A stretch of 64,000 nt of DNA from GW2011-AR15 sp964512765 (GCA_964512765.1 CAZEKF010000003.1:42701-106700); one strand, 5' to 3'. Positions 25,908 through 36,796 are shown, counted from the first letter of the stretch. Notes: a model not told the origin generated them from the letters alone. Program-made: numbers and translations.

Positions 25908-28082
25908 CTAAAGATAACTTTCGGGTTCATTATATTGGAACTTAACAACAGGTTTATTGTTTTTTAAAGTTATATGCCAACTATCAATTTTAAATGGTTG
26001 TGAATTTGCTCCGTTAACAAACCAGTTCCTGATAACAATCTTTGATTCCTTTGGAACTTTAATTGTAATTTCACTAAAATCATTAAACTGTGGAAATCCA
26101 AACATTCCTGTTTGTTTTGCAAACTCTCTTGCTTCTGGATAAAAAATATAGTGAATAGAATTAATTTTCCTGAACCCGAATTCATCCTCACCATAACTAA
26201 TAAATGAGTTCAAATCAAGATAAATTTCGTTCAAGAAAACAGTATCAGGAAAATTTGGAAATATTATTAAAGGCAACAGTTCATTTTGCCAGTCAACGTT
26301 AAACTCTTTATAATATACGTCTAACAATTCTTCTTTGTTTGACAAATCAAGGAACAAGTTATCCTCTTTATCTACTATTGAAACAGAGTTATCTAAATCA
26401 GTAACTAGTTTATCAATATTTATTTTTAAAGTGACAAATTCATTAGCATTAATATCTGGCAATTCAGGTTTCTGTATTTTCACATTATTTTCTTCAACAT
26501 AACCTAAAACACTCTGTCTGTTAAAAATATTATAAATAACTGCTTGCTGTTCTTTGTTTTTTCTTACTAGATTAAGCTTATTTCCTAAATCATTAAATCC
26601 TGGTAATAGTCCAACTTTAGAAGTTTCTTGCCTGACAAATTCGTAATATTCTGGTGTTTCTTCCTGATAAAGCAATTTCCTTGTATAAAATCTTTGGTCA
26701 ACGTCAAAATTTGCACTTGAAAAGATTTGGACAAGTGAGAATAATATGAGAAACATGAAAACAGTTGGAATGATTATCTTAAATTTATACTTCTCAAGCA
26801 ACTCACATAATTTTACAAGACCGTATGCTATTAAAACATATAGTGAAAGAAAACTCAGGATTATAATTCTTAACTTTGGTGATTCAATAAAATCACGTTG
26901 TATTGCTAGACTAGACAAAGGTAATAAAATGATTAATGAAAAAATAATTCCGTGTAATTTTGATTTTTTGTACAAACAATACAACCCCAATAACATGACC
27001 AGTGAAATAATGTAACCAAAAGAGTTCAGTAGTGTCATTGATATAAAAATTAAATTTGGAAACGGAACAAACGGTGTTCTGATCCATTTAGAAAATGCAG
27101 TTTCTGTTAATGACAAATAACTTTCTGTCTCTCCAATACTGTTGAAACCATGATATTTCAGATGAGGTATGTTATAAGCAAAAACAGCAAATGCAATTAA
27201 AACAAAAGTAATGTATTGTTTAATAGATTTTTTTTCAGAAAAGTAATATAATACAATTGGAACAATGAAAACAATGGGTAAGAACCTTAAACCTAATCCT
27301 GCCAAAACTCCATATATTAAACCGTGCAATCCAACATGATTCTTGTGCTTAAACAGTGTGTAAAACAAGATCACTGAAACAACAAGTGCCATAAAATTTC
27401 TGTCTAATACTTCAATGTAAAGGTTAAACGGGTTAAATATTGCAAAGAAACCTGTTAATATAGATATCCAATGTTTTTTAGTAAAATGATTAATGATCAG
27501 ATAAGTGAACAAAAACAACAACACCTGAAAAACAACATACATTATCCTAAAACTATTAAGTTCAAGAACAGGATGTGCGTAAGATGTGAACATGCTATTT
27601 CCTGGTGTTGATAATATATCGTAAGGTGTTTCTGACGCAACAAAATCTTTTAATTCTGGCTGCATTGCAAATGTTAACATGTAAAAACAATTAGTTTCGC
27701 CTTTTTCAAGGTATGATGTTAAAGATAAATAGTATACTGAGTTGTTATAATAAAAAAATGAAAAAATAGCTAATATGATTATTGACAAAATAACCACATA
27801 ATCTTTTTTATCAAGTTTAGGAACTGAAAAAATATCTATTTTGTATTTCTTAATTAAAAATAAATAAATCAGTATTACAATCAAACACGTCACAACTAAA
27901 GATAAACGCCCAGAAACAATTCCAACAAAATTCAAATGTATTATTATCAATGGCACAACAAGTATTGAAAAAAACAAACTATACCCTAATAATTCAAGAA
28001 ATGTTAATTTTTTAAAAAATAATTTAGTTGAAATATATCCTATTACAAGTAATAAAAAAAATATAAGAACAGGTATTATCAT
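25908..28082 (-). CDS. large multi-pass membrane protein, GT-C-like
   Basis: 724 residues: about twelve TM segments in the first 470, then an outside beta-rich domain of about 240 residues ending without a further TM. The first outside loop holds YLEKGETNCFYMLTFAM with acidic residues in the place of the GT-C catalytic site. The build is like archaeal and bacterial GT-C enzymes with a soluble C-terminal domain. It probably transfers a polyprenyl-phosphate-linked sugar outside the membrane. It is packed within 3 bases of the SxtJ-like gene, so it belongs to the carbamoyltransferase operon. Confidence 0.6.
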   Translation of the reverse strand: MIIPVLIFFLLLVIGYISTKLFFKKLTFLELLGYSLFFSILVVPLIIIHLNFVGIVSGRLSLVVTCLIVILIYLFLIKKYKIDIFSVPKLDKKDYVVILSIIILAIFSFFYYNNSVYYLSLTSYLEKGETNCFYMLTFAMQPELKDFVASETPYDILSTPGNSMFTSYAHPVLELNSFRIMYVVFQVLLFLFTYLIINHFTKKHWISILTGFFAIFNPFNLYIEVLDRNFMALVVSVILFYTLFKHKNHVGLHGLIYGVLAGLGLRFLPIVFIVPIVLYYFSEKKSIKQYITFVLIAFAVFAYNIPHLKYHGFNSIGETESYLSLTETAFSKWIRTPFVPFPNLIFISMTLLNSFGYIISLVMLLGLYCLYKKSKLHGIIFSLIILLPLSSLAIQRDFIESPKLRIIILSFLSLYVLIAYGLVKLCELLEKYKFKIIIPTVFMFLILFSLVQIFSSANFDVDQRFYTRKLLYQEETPEYYEFVRQETSKVGLLPGFNDLGNKLNLVRKNKEQQAVIYNIFNRQSVLGYVEENNVKIQKPELPDINANEFVTLKINIDKLVTDLDNSVSIVDKEDNLFLDLSNKEELLDVYYKEFNVDWQNELLPLIIFPNFPDTVFLNEIYLDLNSFISYGEDEFGFRKINSIHYIFYPEAREFAKQTGMFGFPQFNDFSEITIKVPKESKIVIRNWFVNGANSQPFKIDSWHITLKNNKPVVKFQYNEPESYL

Positions 28083-28121
28083 GAATATGTCTAAATTATT
28101 CTGTTCTTATATAATTATTTG

Positions 28122-30110
28122 TTAAGATACAAACACTTCTTCCAACAGAGTGCCTTCAACAAATTCTGGTATTTCATACCCAAGCGCAGTCATTAAAGTA
28201 GGGTACTGGTCAACCATTTCCATTGGATCTTCTATAAAATGGCCTTGTTTAATACCTGGTCCCATTACTATAAAAGGAGTCCACATACCTTTTGTTTCAT
28301 TTGAAAAAATAGCTTGTTTATACCCAGACTTCAACGGTGTTGAAAACAATTCATGATCAGCTGTCATTTCTTCGTTCCAACCATAACCTGCTTCATTTGC
28401 AATAACTAAATCGCCCACTCGATCTTCTGGAAGGTCTAAATACTCGCGAACATCTTCCCAGTTAACAACTGCTTTAACTGGTTTAATATTAGTATCTGGA
28501 TCTTCTAATGCTAATAATGCTTGTCTAACCTCTTCACGTAATTCTTCGTATTCCTCACCTGAGGCTCTTGCCCAGTTACCGTGTAACCCGTCAGGATGAA
28601 CATATACATTATCCATTTTCAAGTATATAACTTGGGAGTTTTCCCAGTCAATGATTGGCTCGCCTGTGTCCGGGTTAATTGTAAACTTTAACCATCCGTT
28701 TTCAGCAAACAGATTATTTACCCTGACCCATTTATCAAGCGGAACAGCGCCATGGTCTGAACTTAAAACAACAATTGTATTTTCATCTGTATTTTCTAAC
28801 ATTTCACCAATCATGTTATCAAGTTCTTTGTACATGTCTTTAACTTCTGCCCATAGTTCAGCTCTTTCAGCTTCAGTAACATCATCATATCTTTGACTTT
28901 CAGGATCAATATATCCCATCCACCATCTACTAGTTAACATCTGGTTTGGCGAATATACGTCGTGAATAACCACGTCCGGATTATACTCAGACATTATAAA
29001 CGGTATTGATCTAGTATGCCAGTCAAAGGTCATGTTCATTTCTTGTAAAAAAGTAGTTTTATCTTCAGGATAATATATCAACTGCGGTGGAAAGTTATCA
29101 ACAAAGTCTGCCATTGGCCCAACATTTTCAATAATCTCTCCAGCAACTTCAGATGGTTCTACATTGTACTTGTTAAGATTGTTATAGAACAACCGTATCC
29201 TGAAAAAACCGTCATCGTCTAATTTAATTACATTAATTGTAACATGCGAGTCAACGTCAATCTCTTTCCATTTTAAATTTAAAGGTGTCCAGTTTGACCA
29301 TTCACCTTGTTTTAAAACAGCAATTTTATTTTTTTTGTCAGGTGAAAATAAGACCCTATTATAGTTAACATGACCGTCGTTTGTACTGTCATAAACATAC
29401 CCGTACACTGTAGAACCCCAACCGCTTAATTTTATTTCAAATGCTGGTGAATATGACAATGGCTGCAATGACCATCCTGTTGGTTCTTTATTATCAATGT
29501 ACTGTGTTAGCTCTGGGCCAAAGAAAAACAACCTGTTTCCTCTACCTTGAGCTTTTCTTTGTTCAAGGTCAAGTTTAGATTCAAAGTTTAGTGCATGGAA
29601 GTCTGCGCCCCATCCACCCCATCTACCTCTGACAGTTATACCTTTGTCAAGCTCAGGCGGTGTACTACCAGGCATCGCTAATAATAAAACTTCTTTTCCT
29701 TGTTCTTCTAAAGTTACCCAGATAGGATCTATTTTTTTAGCAACTGATGAAAATCCTCCAACTGCAACTTTGTTTAACGGTCTTCCTTCAACGTGCATCG
29801 GACCGTCTGCAACACCGTTTGTTTTAGGATACGTACCTGTTAATAATGTTGCAAAATTAGTAGGTGTATGGCTTGGAAATGTTGGTATTGAATAACCGTA
29901 ACTACCTTGATCCATCATTTTCTTTATATTAGGCAGCTCGCCTTGTTCAGCCCATTCGAAAATATTGAATAAATCTGGATCTGCTCGCATGCCGTCTGGA
30001 ATGAACCAGTATAAGTTTGGTTTTTGACTTTCCACATAATTACCACACGCAGAAATAAACATTGTCAAACATATTGCTGAAATTAATATTAAATGCAGTT
30101 TATCTTTCAT
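28122..30110 (-). CDS. secreted alkaline-phosphatase-superfamily lipoprotein (phosphodiesterase/transferase-like)
   Basis: 662 residues from the ATG at 30110, chosen for its GGGGG Shine-Dalgarno eight bases upstream. The signal ends LTMFISACGN, a lipobox. Metal-site and nucleophile motifs of the nucleotide pyrophosphatase/phosphodiesterase group are visible: WFIPDGMRAD (metal Asp), TFPSHTPTNFATLLTGTYP (Thr nucleophile), VVLSSDHGAVP (metal Asp-His) and MTADHELFSTPLK. It should hydrolyse or transfer a phosphoester outside the cell. In this glycan locus a phospho-substituent of the polymer is a reasonable substrate, but that is inference. Confidence 0.85.
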   Translation of the reverse strand: MKDKLHLILISAICLTMFISACGNYVESQKPNLYWFIPDGMRADPDLFNIFEWAEQGELPNIKKMMDQGSYGYSIPTFPSHTPTNFATLLTGTYPKTNGVADGPMHVEGRPLNKVAVGGFSSVAKKIDPIWVTLEEQGKEVLLLAMPGSTPPELDKGITVRGRWGGWGADFHALNFESKLDLEQRKAQGRGNRLFFFGPELTQYIDNKEPTGWSLQPLSYSPAFEIKLSGWGSTVYGYVYDSTNDGHVNYNRVLFSPDKKNKIAVLKQGEWSNWTPLNLKWKEIDVDSHVTINVIKLDDDGFFRIRLFYNNLNKYNVEPSEVAGEIIENVGPMADFVDNFPPQLIYYPEDKTTFLQEMNMTFDWHTRSIPFIMSEYNPDVVIHDVYSPNQMLTSRWWMGYIDPESQRYDDVTEAERAELWAEVKDMYKELDNMIGEMLENTDENTIVVLSSDHGAVPLDKWVRVNNLFAENGWLKFTINPDTGEPIIDWENSQVIYLKMDNVYVHPDGLHGNWARASGEEYEELREEVRQALLALEDPDTNIKPVKAVVNWEDVREYLDLPEDRVGDLVIANEAGYGWNEEMTADHELFSTPLKSGYKQAIFSNETKGMWTPFIVMGPGIKQGHFIEDPMEMVDQYPTLMTALGYEIPEFVEGTLLEEVFVS

Positions 30111-30118
30111 TAAATCAT

Positions 30119-30160
30119 CCCCCACAAGATAAATGTTCAAAAAAACATCTTATATTTAAA
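30119..30160 (-). promoter_or_regulatory. promoter and Shine-Dalgarno of the phosphatase-superfamily gene
   Basis: Minus-strand TTTAAATATA at 30151-30160 and GGGGG at 30119-30123. The TATA spacing puts the transcript start near 30130, upstream of the ATG at 30110 and close to the alternative ATG at 30140, so the downstream start with its Shine-Dalgarno fits best. Confidence 0.45.
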
Positions 30161-30169
30161 GACTTAGAT

Positions 30170-30442
30170 TTAGATTAAAATGTCAAGTGCCATTGCTATG
30201 CCTAACAAAGAAATTGTTTGTAAATTAATAATATTAAAAATAGCAATTATTAATAACACAGTTATCATTGGAAGTGCTGTATATTTATGATGACAGCTCA
30301 TTGATATGAATCTATAAACACCGTAAAGAAGAAAACTGACAAATAATAAATTAAACCATGATAATTTAGTAGCAAGACCAAACACAAGTATAACCAGAAT
30401 AAAACCGTATAACACCATTTTCATTGGTCTTGGAATGTCCAT
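30170..30442 (-). CDS. small membrane protein (90 aa)
   Basis: Starts MDIPRPMKMVLYGFILVILV. Three or four TM segments fill almost the whole length, with a CHHKY patch in one loop. No family recognised. It has its own TATA-like element at 30466-30477 and stands 59 bases ahead of the phosphatase-superfamily gene. Confidence 0.6.
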   Translation of the reverse strand: MDIPRPMKMVLYGFILVILVFGLATKLSWFNLLFVSFLLYGVYRFISMSCHHKYTALPMITVLLIIAIFNIINLQTISLLGIAMALDILI

Positions 30443-30465
30443 ATGTTCTTTCTAGATTAAAAAGT

Positions 30466-30477
30466 AGTATTTAAAAT
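30466..30477 (-). promoter_or_regulatory. TATA-like promoter element
   Basis: Minus-strand TATTTTAAATAC about 29 bases upstream of the ATG at 30442; leaderless spacing. Confidence 0.35.
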
Positions 30478-30483
30478 ATGTTG

Positions 30484-31558
30484 TTAACTATTAGATTCCT
30501 CTAAGGAAACATCATTAGAATAACCAAGTTCACATGTTTGGCCCCTACAATACCATCCTTCTACATTACACCCACTTTCTGCATCACAAATATCGCTATC
30601 TAAAAAAATCTCAGCTAAGTCTTCGCTTTGCAACTTTAGTTCTCCATAAGTAAGAGCACCACTCGTATCTTCTGGTCCAACAAACCTTATATCTGTAACA
30701 TCTTTAAGGATATCCAACTTTTCTAAAGTACTTACAAACTCATCTGTAGAGTCCATATTCTTTGCTACAGAAATCATAAATTCTTCACCCAATTCTGTGG
30801 TAACAACAACAACACTTTCTCCGTCATCAATTAAACCGCCTAAAATAGCTGCTTCATCACTTATTTTTAGTAGATTTCTAACCGGCATTAACCGATTTGT
30901 TCCAACAATTTTTGTTATAGAATTAAATGCTTTATCATAAGCACCAATTGCTAAATTTCTTACTGGCTTATATATAGGTAATATCAGTGCTGCAGACTCA
31001 ATTATTGAACCAATTGTACGTACAACACAATTTCCTTTTCTATTTGGGTCTTCACAAGCTATTGCATTCTCACCTAAACGTGGGACTAAAGCCAAAGCTA
31101 CACCAATAAATTTTTCTTGGCCAGAAGATCCTGTTTTTAAAAGTTTAGCTGCATTCCATCTAAACATAATTTCTTCATACGCTGCGTCAAAAACATCATC
31201 TGGCGCAGTCCAATCTTGATTGTTAAATTGAACGTATAAATCATTAAAATGTCCTCTCACATCCATTGAATCAAAAAAAGTATGCATACCATATTCATCA
31301 ATATCCATAATACCGCTTGCTATTCCATCACTTCCGTGTAAATATTCATCAACAACAAGATTAAATAAGTCTGGATCACTATTTTCTAAAGAAGCTAAAT
31401 ATTCTTTTATTTCTTCTTGATCTTCCACTCCAACAATTCCAAGTCTTGCCATCACCCAGGTTTGCATGTGCTCAGGCCAATTTTCTGGGTTATCAAGGTT
31501 TTCATTAATATATTCCAAATAAAATTCCTGAGCACCGTTAAATTCTACAGGTATCCAT
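30484..31558 (-). CDS. Cys-containing protein, 5' end lost in assembly gap
   Basis: About 357 residues are visible, beginning at the N gap and ending in a TAA-side stop at 30484. No family recognised. The region around DRNLAIGAYDKAFNSITKIVG is helical. The last 40 residues hold a cysteine-rich module (CDAESGCNVEGWYCRGQTCE). The piece may be the C-terminal part of the large protein at 31569-34118, because both are in the same direction, both are Cys-rich near the join, and neither shows a stop or start at the gap. The gap length is unknown, so this cannot be settled. Confidence 0.6.
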
Positions 31559-31568
31559 NNNNNNNNNN
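31559..31568. other. assembly gap (10 N)
   Basis: Ten consecutive N bases. A fixed run of ten usually marks a scaffold join of unknown true length, so the two flanking reading frames cannot be phased to each other. Confidence 0.95.
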
Positions 31569-34118
31569 ACAATATTCATTCATTTGAACTCCATTCTCAA
31601 CTTGAATTCTTTGAGCGTCTGTGCAATATTCTTCTTTGTTTTCATTGTCTATTCTACTAGAATCATACATACAATTACAGTATTGATCACCATTTTGAGT
31701 TAAACAATCATCAAATTCTTGGCTAGATAATATTTCACAATCAATTTTGTCGAACTCTGAATTTTCACAGAAACAATATATCACTTGATTATCAATATCT
31801 GGAATATCTTGTTCAAGACATGTATCAATGTTCTGACATTTATCTAAATTATAGTTGGGACTAGCCGCGCATTTACATAACTGATCTATTTTAATATTAT
31901 CTTTGTCACTATCAGACAAGTCATTTAAACAGACATTATAATCTAATACAATCTTAGTACATCCTTCAATATTAACTTCAAGGGTGCCAACTGCAGAAAA
32001 TGCTGCACATTCACATATTTCTTTCTTAGATTCACCTAGATTTCGAGACATACACTCTTCATAATTCTGTAATTCATCATCACACTCTTCTCTAGCTCTG
32101 CACATACACATCCGCATTGACTCATCTCCCATGCAATCACCAACATCAAAAAACGAAATGCCTGAGTATAATTCTGCCAAGGGATTACCATTAAGATACT
32201 TAAACGAAAAACCAGTTGTTTGTGCATCTAGATCATCGTCAAGATTTTCATAACCTAAATCATTCAAAGCAAATCTAAGATATCCTTGACCTTTTTGTTC
32301 AGAATCTGAACCATACGAAGCCATACCGTTTAGTGTAACAATCTGAACATCTGTTATTGAATAACAATAATCTTGATCTTCTTCAGATCCTTCCTCATCT
32401 TCCATAATAATTTCGTGTTCGCCGTCAACCATTACTGAAGAAAGTGCTTTGTATGACCCGCAACCTTTAGGAACACCTATTATGTTACAATCTGCTATGC
32501 TTACACAAGGATAACTAAGAGGATCTGTTAAACACGCATCACCATTGTCTATTATTTCAAACCCGTACAATCCAAGCTGATAATTTTGTATTCTTCCACC
32601 TGCACACGGCGTGTTAATGTAGCCATAGATTTCTGTTTCTTTTTCGAATTCTTCATAACACACACTAGTATCATAACCGCTTCCACTGCTCAATATTTGT
32701 TCAGGTGATAATTGCACTGGGATACTTTCACCGTTCAGTTCCATTTCAATCCTTTCACTTTCAGAAACTGGTTCACAAATCTTAACTTCACAACCTCCTG
32801 CATCACAACAACAATCTTTTGTGAAACGTGTCTCATAAATAATCGGCATTGCTTGTTTATCACCGTTGCCTGGAGGCGCACCAGGTATAAAACTTGGAAC
32901 GCATTCATCCCTTATACTAACGTCAACATTATAGTTCGGATTTTTTTCAAGCAATGTTGGATTCAATGGGTCAAAATCATGTTTAATCAAACCTTCAGAT
33001 CCTTCTAATTCACAAAGTAACTCTGGCAAAACAAGCATTTCATCAACATTACCAAACTCAGAGTTTATTTGTAAGATTGTACAATACAATAAATCTAGTT
33101 CAGGATGTTCCAGTTCCTTAACTTCACTGCCCGGCACGTATTCTTCCTTTTCAAGTTGCGGAAGAGAATGGAATATAAATCCACCAGGATCATCTTCAAG
33201 AACACCATTATTATTTTCTGCACAACCGTAACTCAGTACTGCCCAGTCAGAAGCGTGCGTTGTTTGAGTTGATGCAGTGTAACCATCTTCCTTTTTCTTA
33301 ACATTAGTTTTTTGCATTAACCACACATTAACACGTTCATCCAAATATCCTATCCTGGATTTCATTGCCATGTCATAATCTGGCAATTCAATCTCGCTAA
33401 ATTCAAAAGCTAAAGTCACAGGTTTTGAAAATGTAATATCTTCTGGACCAATTTCATATATTGTTTCACCAATCACATTCTCATTTGACAAACCATTATG
33501 GTTCCTGTCCAAAATATTGAGTTCAATCTTATCAACTTTGTTTCCATTAGCAGATCTTACTTCTGTGCCTTCACTTAATTTAACAACTAACTTATTATCA
33601 TTTGAAACAAGGTTTGTATCTTTTTGTACAATGCCATTATCCAGCTTAACAACTGATTTCAATGGTAGTTTATAACTATCCTCATCATGATCAAATTTAT
33701 TTCCTAGTTTTTTAAACACTTTTTCTGATTCAGCATTAACCAACACAACATAATCAGTTATTTCTGTTTCAACAGTCACTGGTTCATACTCAACGTCATA
33801 TCCTTGTGATTTGTACTCGTCAACAATAGGCAAAAAACATCGATCATATTCAGATTCAACCACATGATTAAAAGATTTTATTGTGCTTTGAGTTAAACCA
33901 ACCACGTCTAATGCATAGTTAGACGCTTCACCCAAACAATCGTTTGAATAATAATAAATTTGTTCAGTGTTAGGTGCAAAAGATTCTGTTTCTTGTTTCA
34001 TAATTTCAAGCTTTTTTGATTCTTGATAATAAAACCTGTAATAGAACATTGAAACAATTATTAGAATAACTACACCTACAATAACAAATAATGTAATACT
34101 TGCTTTTTTACTGTTCAT
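31569..34118 (-). CDS. large Cys-rich secreted protein with class III (pilin-like) leader, 3' end lost in gap
   Basis: 850 residues visible. The N terminus MNSKKASITLFVIVGVVILI has the short charged leader plus long hydrophobic helix of archaeal class III signal peptides, the substrates of prepilin peptidases such as the one at 63462. Residues about 170-290 form a ZU5/GAIN-like beta domain (GETIYEIGPEDITFSKPVTL, then THASDWAVLSYGC). From about 640 onward the chain is packed with CxC and CxxxxC motifs (MRMCMCRAREECDDEL; ICECAAF; YCFCENSEFDKIDC; YCNCMYD). Probably a disulfide-rich surface protein; ligand unknown. Confidence 0.75.
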
Positions 34119-34200
34119 TGTTTATATCTAAGGCACTTAAATATTATCAATAGAAATACTGGTTTATATAATTTTTCACAATGAAAAGTTAAACAAACAT

Positions 34201-34209
34201 CTTTAAATA
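34201..34209 (+). promoter_or_regulatory. TATA-like promoter element
   Basis: CTTTAAATA centred about 27 bases before the ATG at 34232 in a 113-base divergent gap; leaderless spacing. Confidence 0.4.
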
Positions 34210-34231
34210 ACCGCTTTCTTTTAATATAAGG

Positions 34232-35533
34232 ATGAACATTCTCTTAATTCCGCCCAACAAACAAGGTTACATTCGGGACACTTTTTACGGATGCTGGCAC
34301 AAGAAAAAGTTCATTAACTATTCATGGCCACCATTGTATTTGTACCAACTTCATGCAATTATCAAAAAATCTGTTGTAATGGATTCGTCTAATGACAATT
34401 TTTCAAATGCTATTCAGAAAATAAAAAAACAAAACCCGAAAACTATAATTTGTAACATCGGAACTTACACATTAGAAGAAGATCTGGAATTCTTAAATCA
34501 AGTTAAAAAACAAACAAAAGCAAAGATAATAACATTTGGCCAGCATCCTAGTGTTGAACCTGAAGACACATTAAAAAACAGTGTAATTGATATATTAATC
34601 AAGGGTGAACCTGAAGAAGTAATTAATGATGTTATTAAAAATATTAACAACAAAAAACAACTGAAAACAATCAAAGGAGTGTGTTATAAAAGGCACATTA
34701 GTAAAGAAAAAAACATAATTAAAGATTTGGACAAGTTACCTTTTCCAAAAAGACCAAATAAAAACTATTATTTTAATCCATTAGTCAAACATGAACCATG
34801 CACAACCATGTTAATAACACGTGGTTGTCCGTTTGATTGTTCTTTTTGCACTGTCCCAACATTATACGGAAAAACATTTAGAAAAAGATCTGTTGAGAAA
34901 GTAATCAAAGAAATAAAAACTATAATAAACCAAGGCTACAAAGAAATCTTTTTCAGGGATGAGAATTTAACCCTTAACAAAAAATACTTGACAAATATAT
35001 GCAATGAAATTCTAAAAAACAAACTAAAATTCAGTTGGATGTGTAATTCAAGAGTTGATACCGTTGATTTAAATCTGTTAAAATTAATGAAACAATCTGG
35101 TTGTCATTTAATTAAGTTTGGAGTTGAGTCAGGTAATCAAAAAACCCTAACTAAATTAAAAAAAGGAACGACTATAAAGCAAATTAAAAAAACATTCAAC
35201 TTTTGCAAACAATTAAACATTGACACGTTAGGCCATTTCATGATTGGTAACCCTGGTGAAACAAAAAAAGATATTTTAAATACAATCAACTTTGCGATTC
35301 AACTTGATCCAACATACGCGTCGTTTGATACTTTATTAACTTATCCCGGAACAACAGCTAAAAAATCAATGATTTCTGAAAAGGAATTGGAAGATCTTCA
35401 TAATTATGCATTTAGAAAATTCTATCTAAGGCCTAAATATATTGTAAAAAACATAATGTCAACAAAAACAGTTACTCAGCTAAAAAACAAAATTTTATCA
35501 AGTTATGAACTGTGGTATTCTTTTTTAACCTAA
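34232..35533 (+). CDS. B12-binding-domain radical SAM protein
   Basis: 433 residues. The N-terminal part (1-165) is a cobalamin-binding-like Rossmann domain with KAKIITFGQHPSVEPEDTL and DILIKGEPEEVI. The radical SAM core has RGCPFDCSFC near 197-205, the FRKRSVEKVIKEIKTI segment, then FRDENLTLN and HFMIGNPGETKKDI. The tail is RKFYLRPKYIVKNI, as in the partial gene at the left edge. Substrate unknown. It converges on the rhodanese-like gene with a 4-base overlap and has its own TATA-like element. Confidence 0.88.
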   Translation: MNILLIPPNKQGYIRDTFYGCWHKKKFINYSWPPLYLYQLHAIIKKSVVMDSSNDNFSNAIQKIKKQNPKTIICNIGTYTLEEDLEFLNQVKKQTKAKIITFGQHPSVEPEDTLKNSVIDILIKGEPEEVINDVIKNINNKKQLKTIKGVCYKRHISKEKNIIKDLDKLPFPKRPNKNYYFNPLVKHEPCTTMLITRGCPFDCSFCTVPTLYGKTFRKRSVEKVIKEIKTIINQGYKEIFFRDENLTLNKKYLTNICNEILKNKLKFSWMCNSRVDTVDLNLLKLMKQSGCHLIKFGVESGNQKTLTKLKKGTTIKQIKKTFNFCKQLNIDTLGHFMIGNPGETKKDILNTINFAIQLDPTYASFDTLLTYPGTTAKKSMISEKELEDLHNYAFRKFYLRPKYIVKNIMSTKTVTQLKNKILSSYELWYSFLT

Positions 35534-36735
35534 ATTGAATGGTCCTGGTTTATCCAAACAACATAATAATTATCCCATAGCTTGGGTATATCATCCATAA
35601 ACACTTCTTCAAGGTCAGAAGTTGGACTTATCTTAAATATAGTTTTAACAGAAGAGACATTGTAATGCTCTAATAACTGCCTGGTTAAAAAACAATGTAA
35701 TGTTCTATGACAAATAATTTCTTGGTCTGGTCTATTAAGAATATCTCGTACAGAAACTTCGTCAAAAAAAACAGTTTTACTAGAATAATTTACATTTGAA
35801 TAATAGAGTTCTTGATATGTTAAAACAGTTATATTATTTTTTATGTTATTAACAAGAAACCTGTTATTTAAACCAAAAAGATTATCTTCATCTAAATATA
35901 CCATTAAATAATTTTGTGGATTAACAAACGTGATTTCATCAATCACAATATCTGTATTTAACTCATCAGTATTAAAAAAATAATTAAAATTACTCTCGTC
36001 AATTACAGAGTTTCCATCATAGTCAAATAATTTTGCATATTTGGTATTATATCCATAGAAATTAAGGATAAACGAGATATCTCGTGATTCATAGCCTCCC
36101 ACACAAAAGATCACAACGTTATCATCCTTTGAGATATTAATAGAATATAAGTATCTATTAAGTGCATTGTAATTCCTGGCTAATGTCCTCACAGAAAAAT
36201 AATCTATGTTCCCACCATTTGTAATCTTATATCTTCCAGAAGTGTATACTTTCACATCCGGATCATTGAAAGCATCCTTTAGATCCACTTTCTTAGTATA
36301 CTTATCAAAAAAATCATCACCTAGTTCTGGGAGATTATATATTCTTTTGTATCTTCGCGTTGTCTTATAAGAAATATTAGATTCATTTAGAAAAGACGAC
36401 CATTTTCCCTGGTAATATGCGTTGATTTCATCTTCATTATTTCCTATAAAATTCATATCTCTTAATGTCAAATATTGTTTAAAGAAAACAGTAAGAGTGA
36501 TTAAAGAAAATAAAATTATTAATGTAATCAAAATAACTTTTGTTTTCTTTTTAATTTTCTTTTTTAGATACAATCGGATTAAGAGAATGTTTGTTACGAG
36601 TATTATTAACAAATTCCATAGAACGTTTTTTAATGAGTGCATAATTAAAGTTAAGTTGCTTGGCGATATAAATGCACTAACAAATTTAAGGCTAAGAACC
36701 AGGCTAAACATAAACAATAAATATAATTTTTTCAT
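35530..36735 (-). CDS. membrane-anchored tandem rhodanese-like protein
   Basis: 401 residues from the ATG at 36735; the TTG at 36747 is rejected because a TATA-like element sits 28 bases before the ATG. N terminus: signal-like LYLLFMFSLVLSLKFVSAFI, then SPSNL and two TM segments (to about 85). Outside part: a first rhodanese-like domain with VVIFCVGGYESRDISFIL (Cys in the active-loop position) and a second with IICHRTLHCFLTRQLL, where the loop reads CX5C. Rhodaneses carry sulfur as a Cys persulfide in the cytosol; an outside pair is unusual. Paralogs: 40411-41421, 43180-44130 and the front of 38346-40418. Confidence 0.65.
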   Translation of the reverse strand: MKKLYLLFMFSLVLSLKFVSAFISPSNLTLIMHSLKNVLWNLLIILVTNILLIRLYLKKKIKKKTKVILITLIILFSLITLTVFFKQYLTLRDMNFIGNNEDEINAYYQGKWSSFLNESNISYKTTRRYKRIYNLPELGDDFFDKYTKKVDLKDAFNDPDVKVYTSGRYKITNGGNIDYFSVRTLARNYNALNRYLYSINISKDDNVVIFCVGGYESRDISFILNFYGYNTKYAKLFDYDGNSVIDESNFNYFFNTDELNTDIVIDEITFVNPQNYLMVYLDEDNLFGLNNRFLVNNIKNNITVLTYQELYYSNVNYSSKTVFFDEVSVRDILNRPDQEIICHRTLHCFLTRQLLEHYNVSSVKTIFKISPTSDLEEVFMDDIPKLWDNYYVVWINQDHSI

Positions 36736-36756
36736 TGATGCCAACAAAAAATATAG

Positions 36757-36769
36757 TTAAATATATAAT
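36757..36769 (-). promoter_or_regulatory. TATA-like promoter element
   Basis: Minus-strand ATTATATATTTAA about 28 bases before the ATG at 36735. It suggests the last gene of the rhodanese cluster can also be transcribed on its own. Confidence 0.4.
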
Positions 36770-36796
36770 ATTTATCAAAACAATAGTTATTCAAAA

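Noticed and set aside
36422..36760. 112-residue open frame on the plus strand
   Set aside because: Antisense to the TM region of the rhodanese-like gene at 35530-36735; hydrophobic character is only the mirror of that TM.
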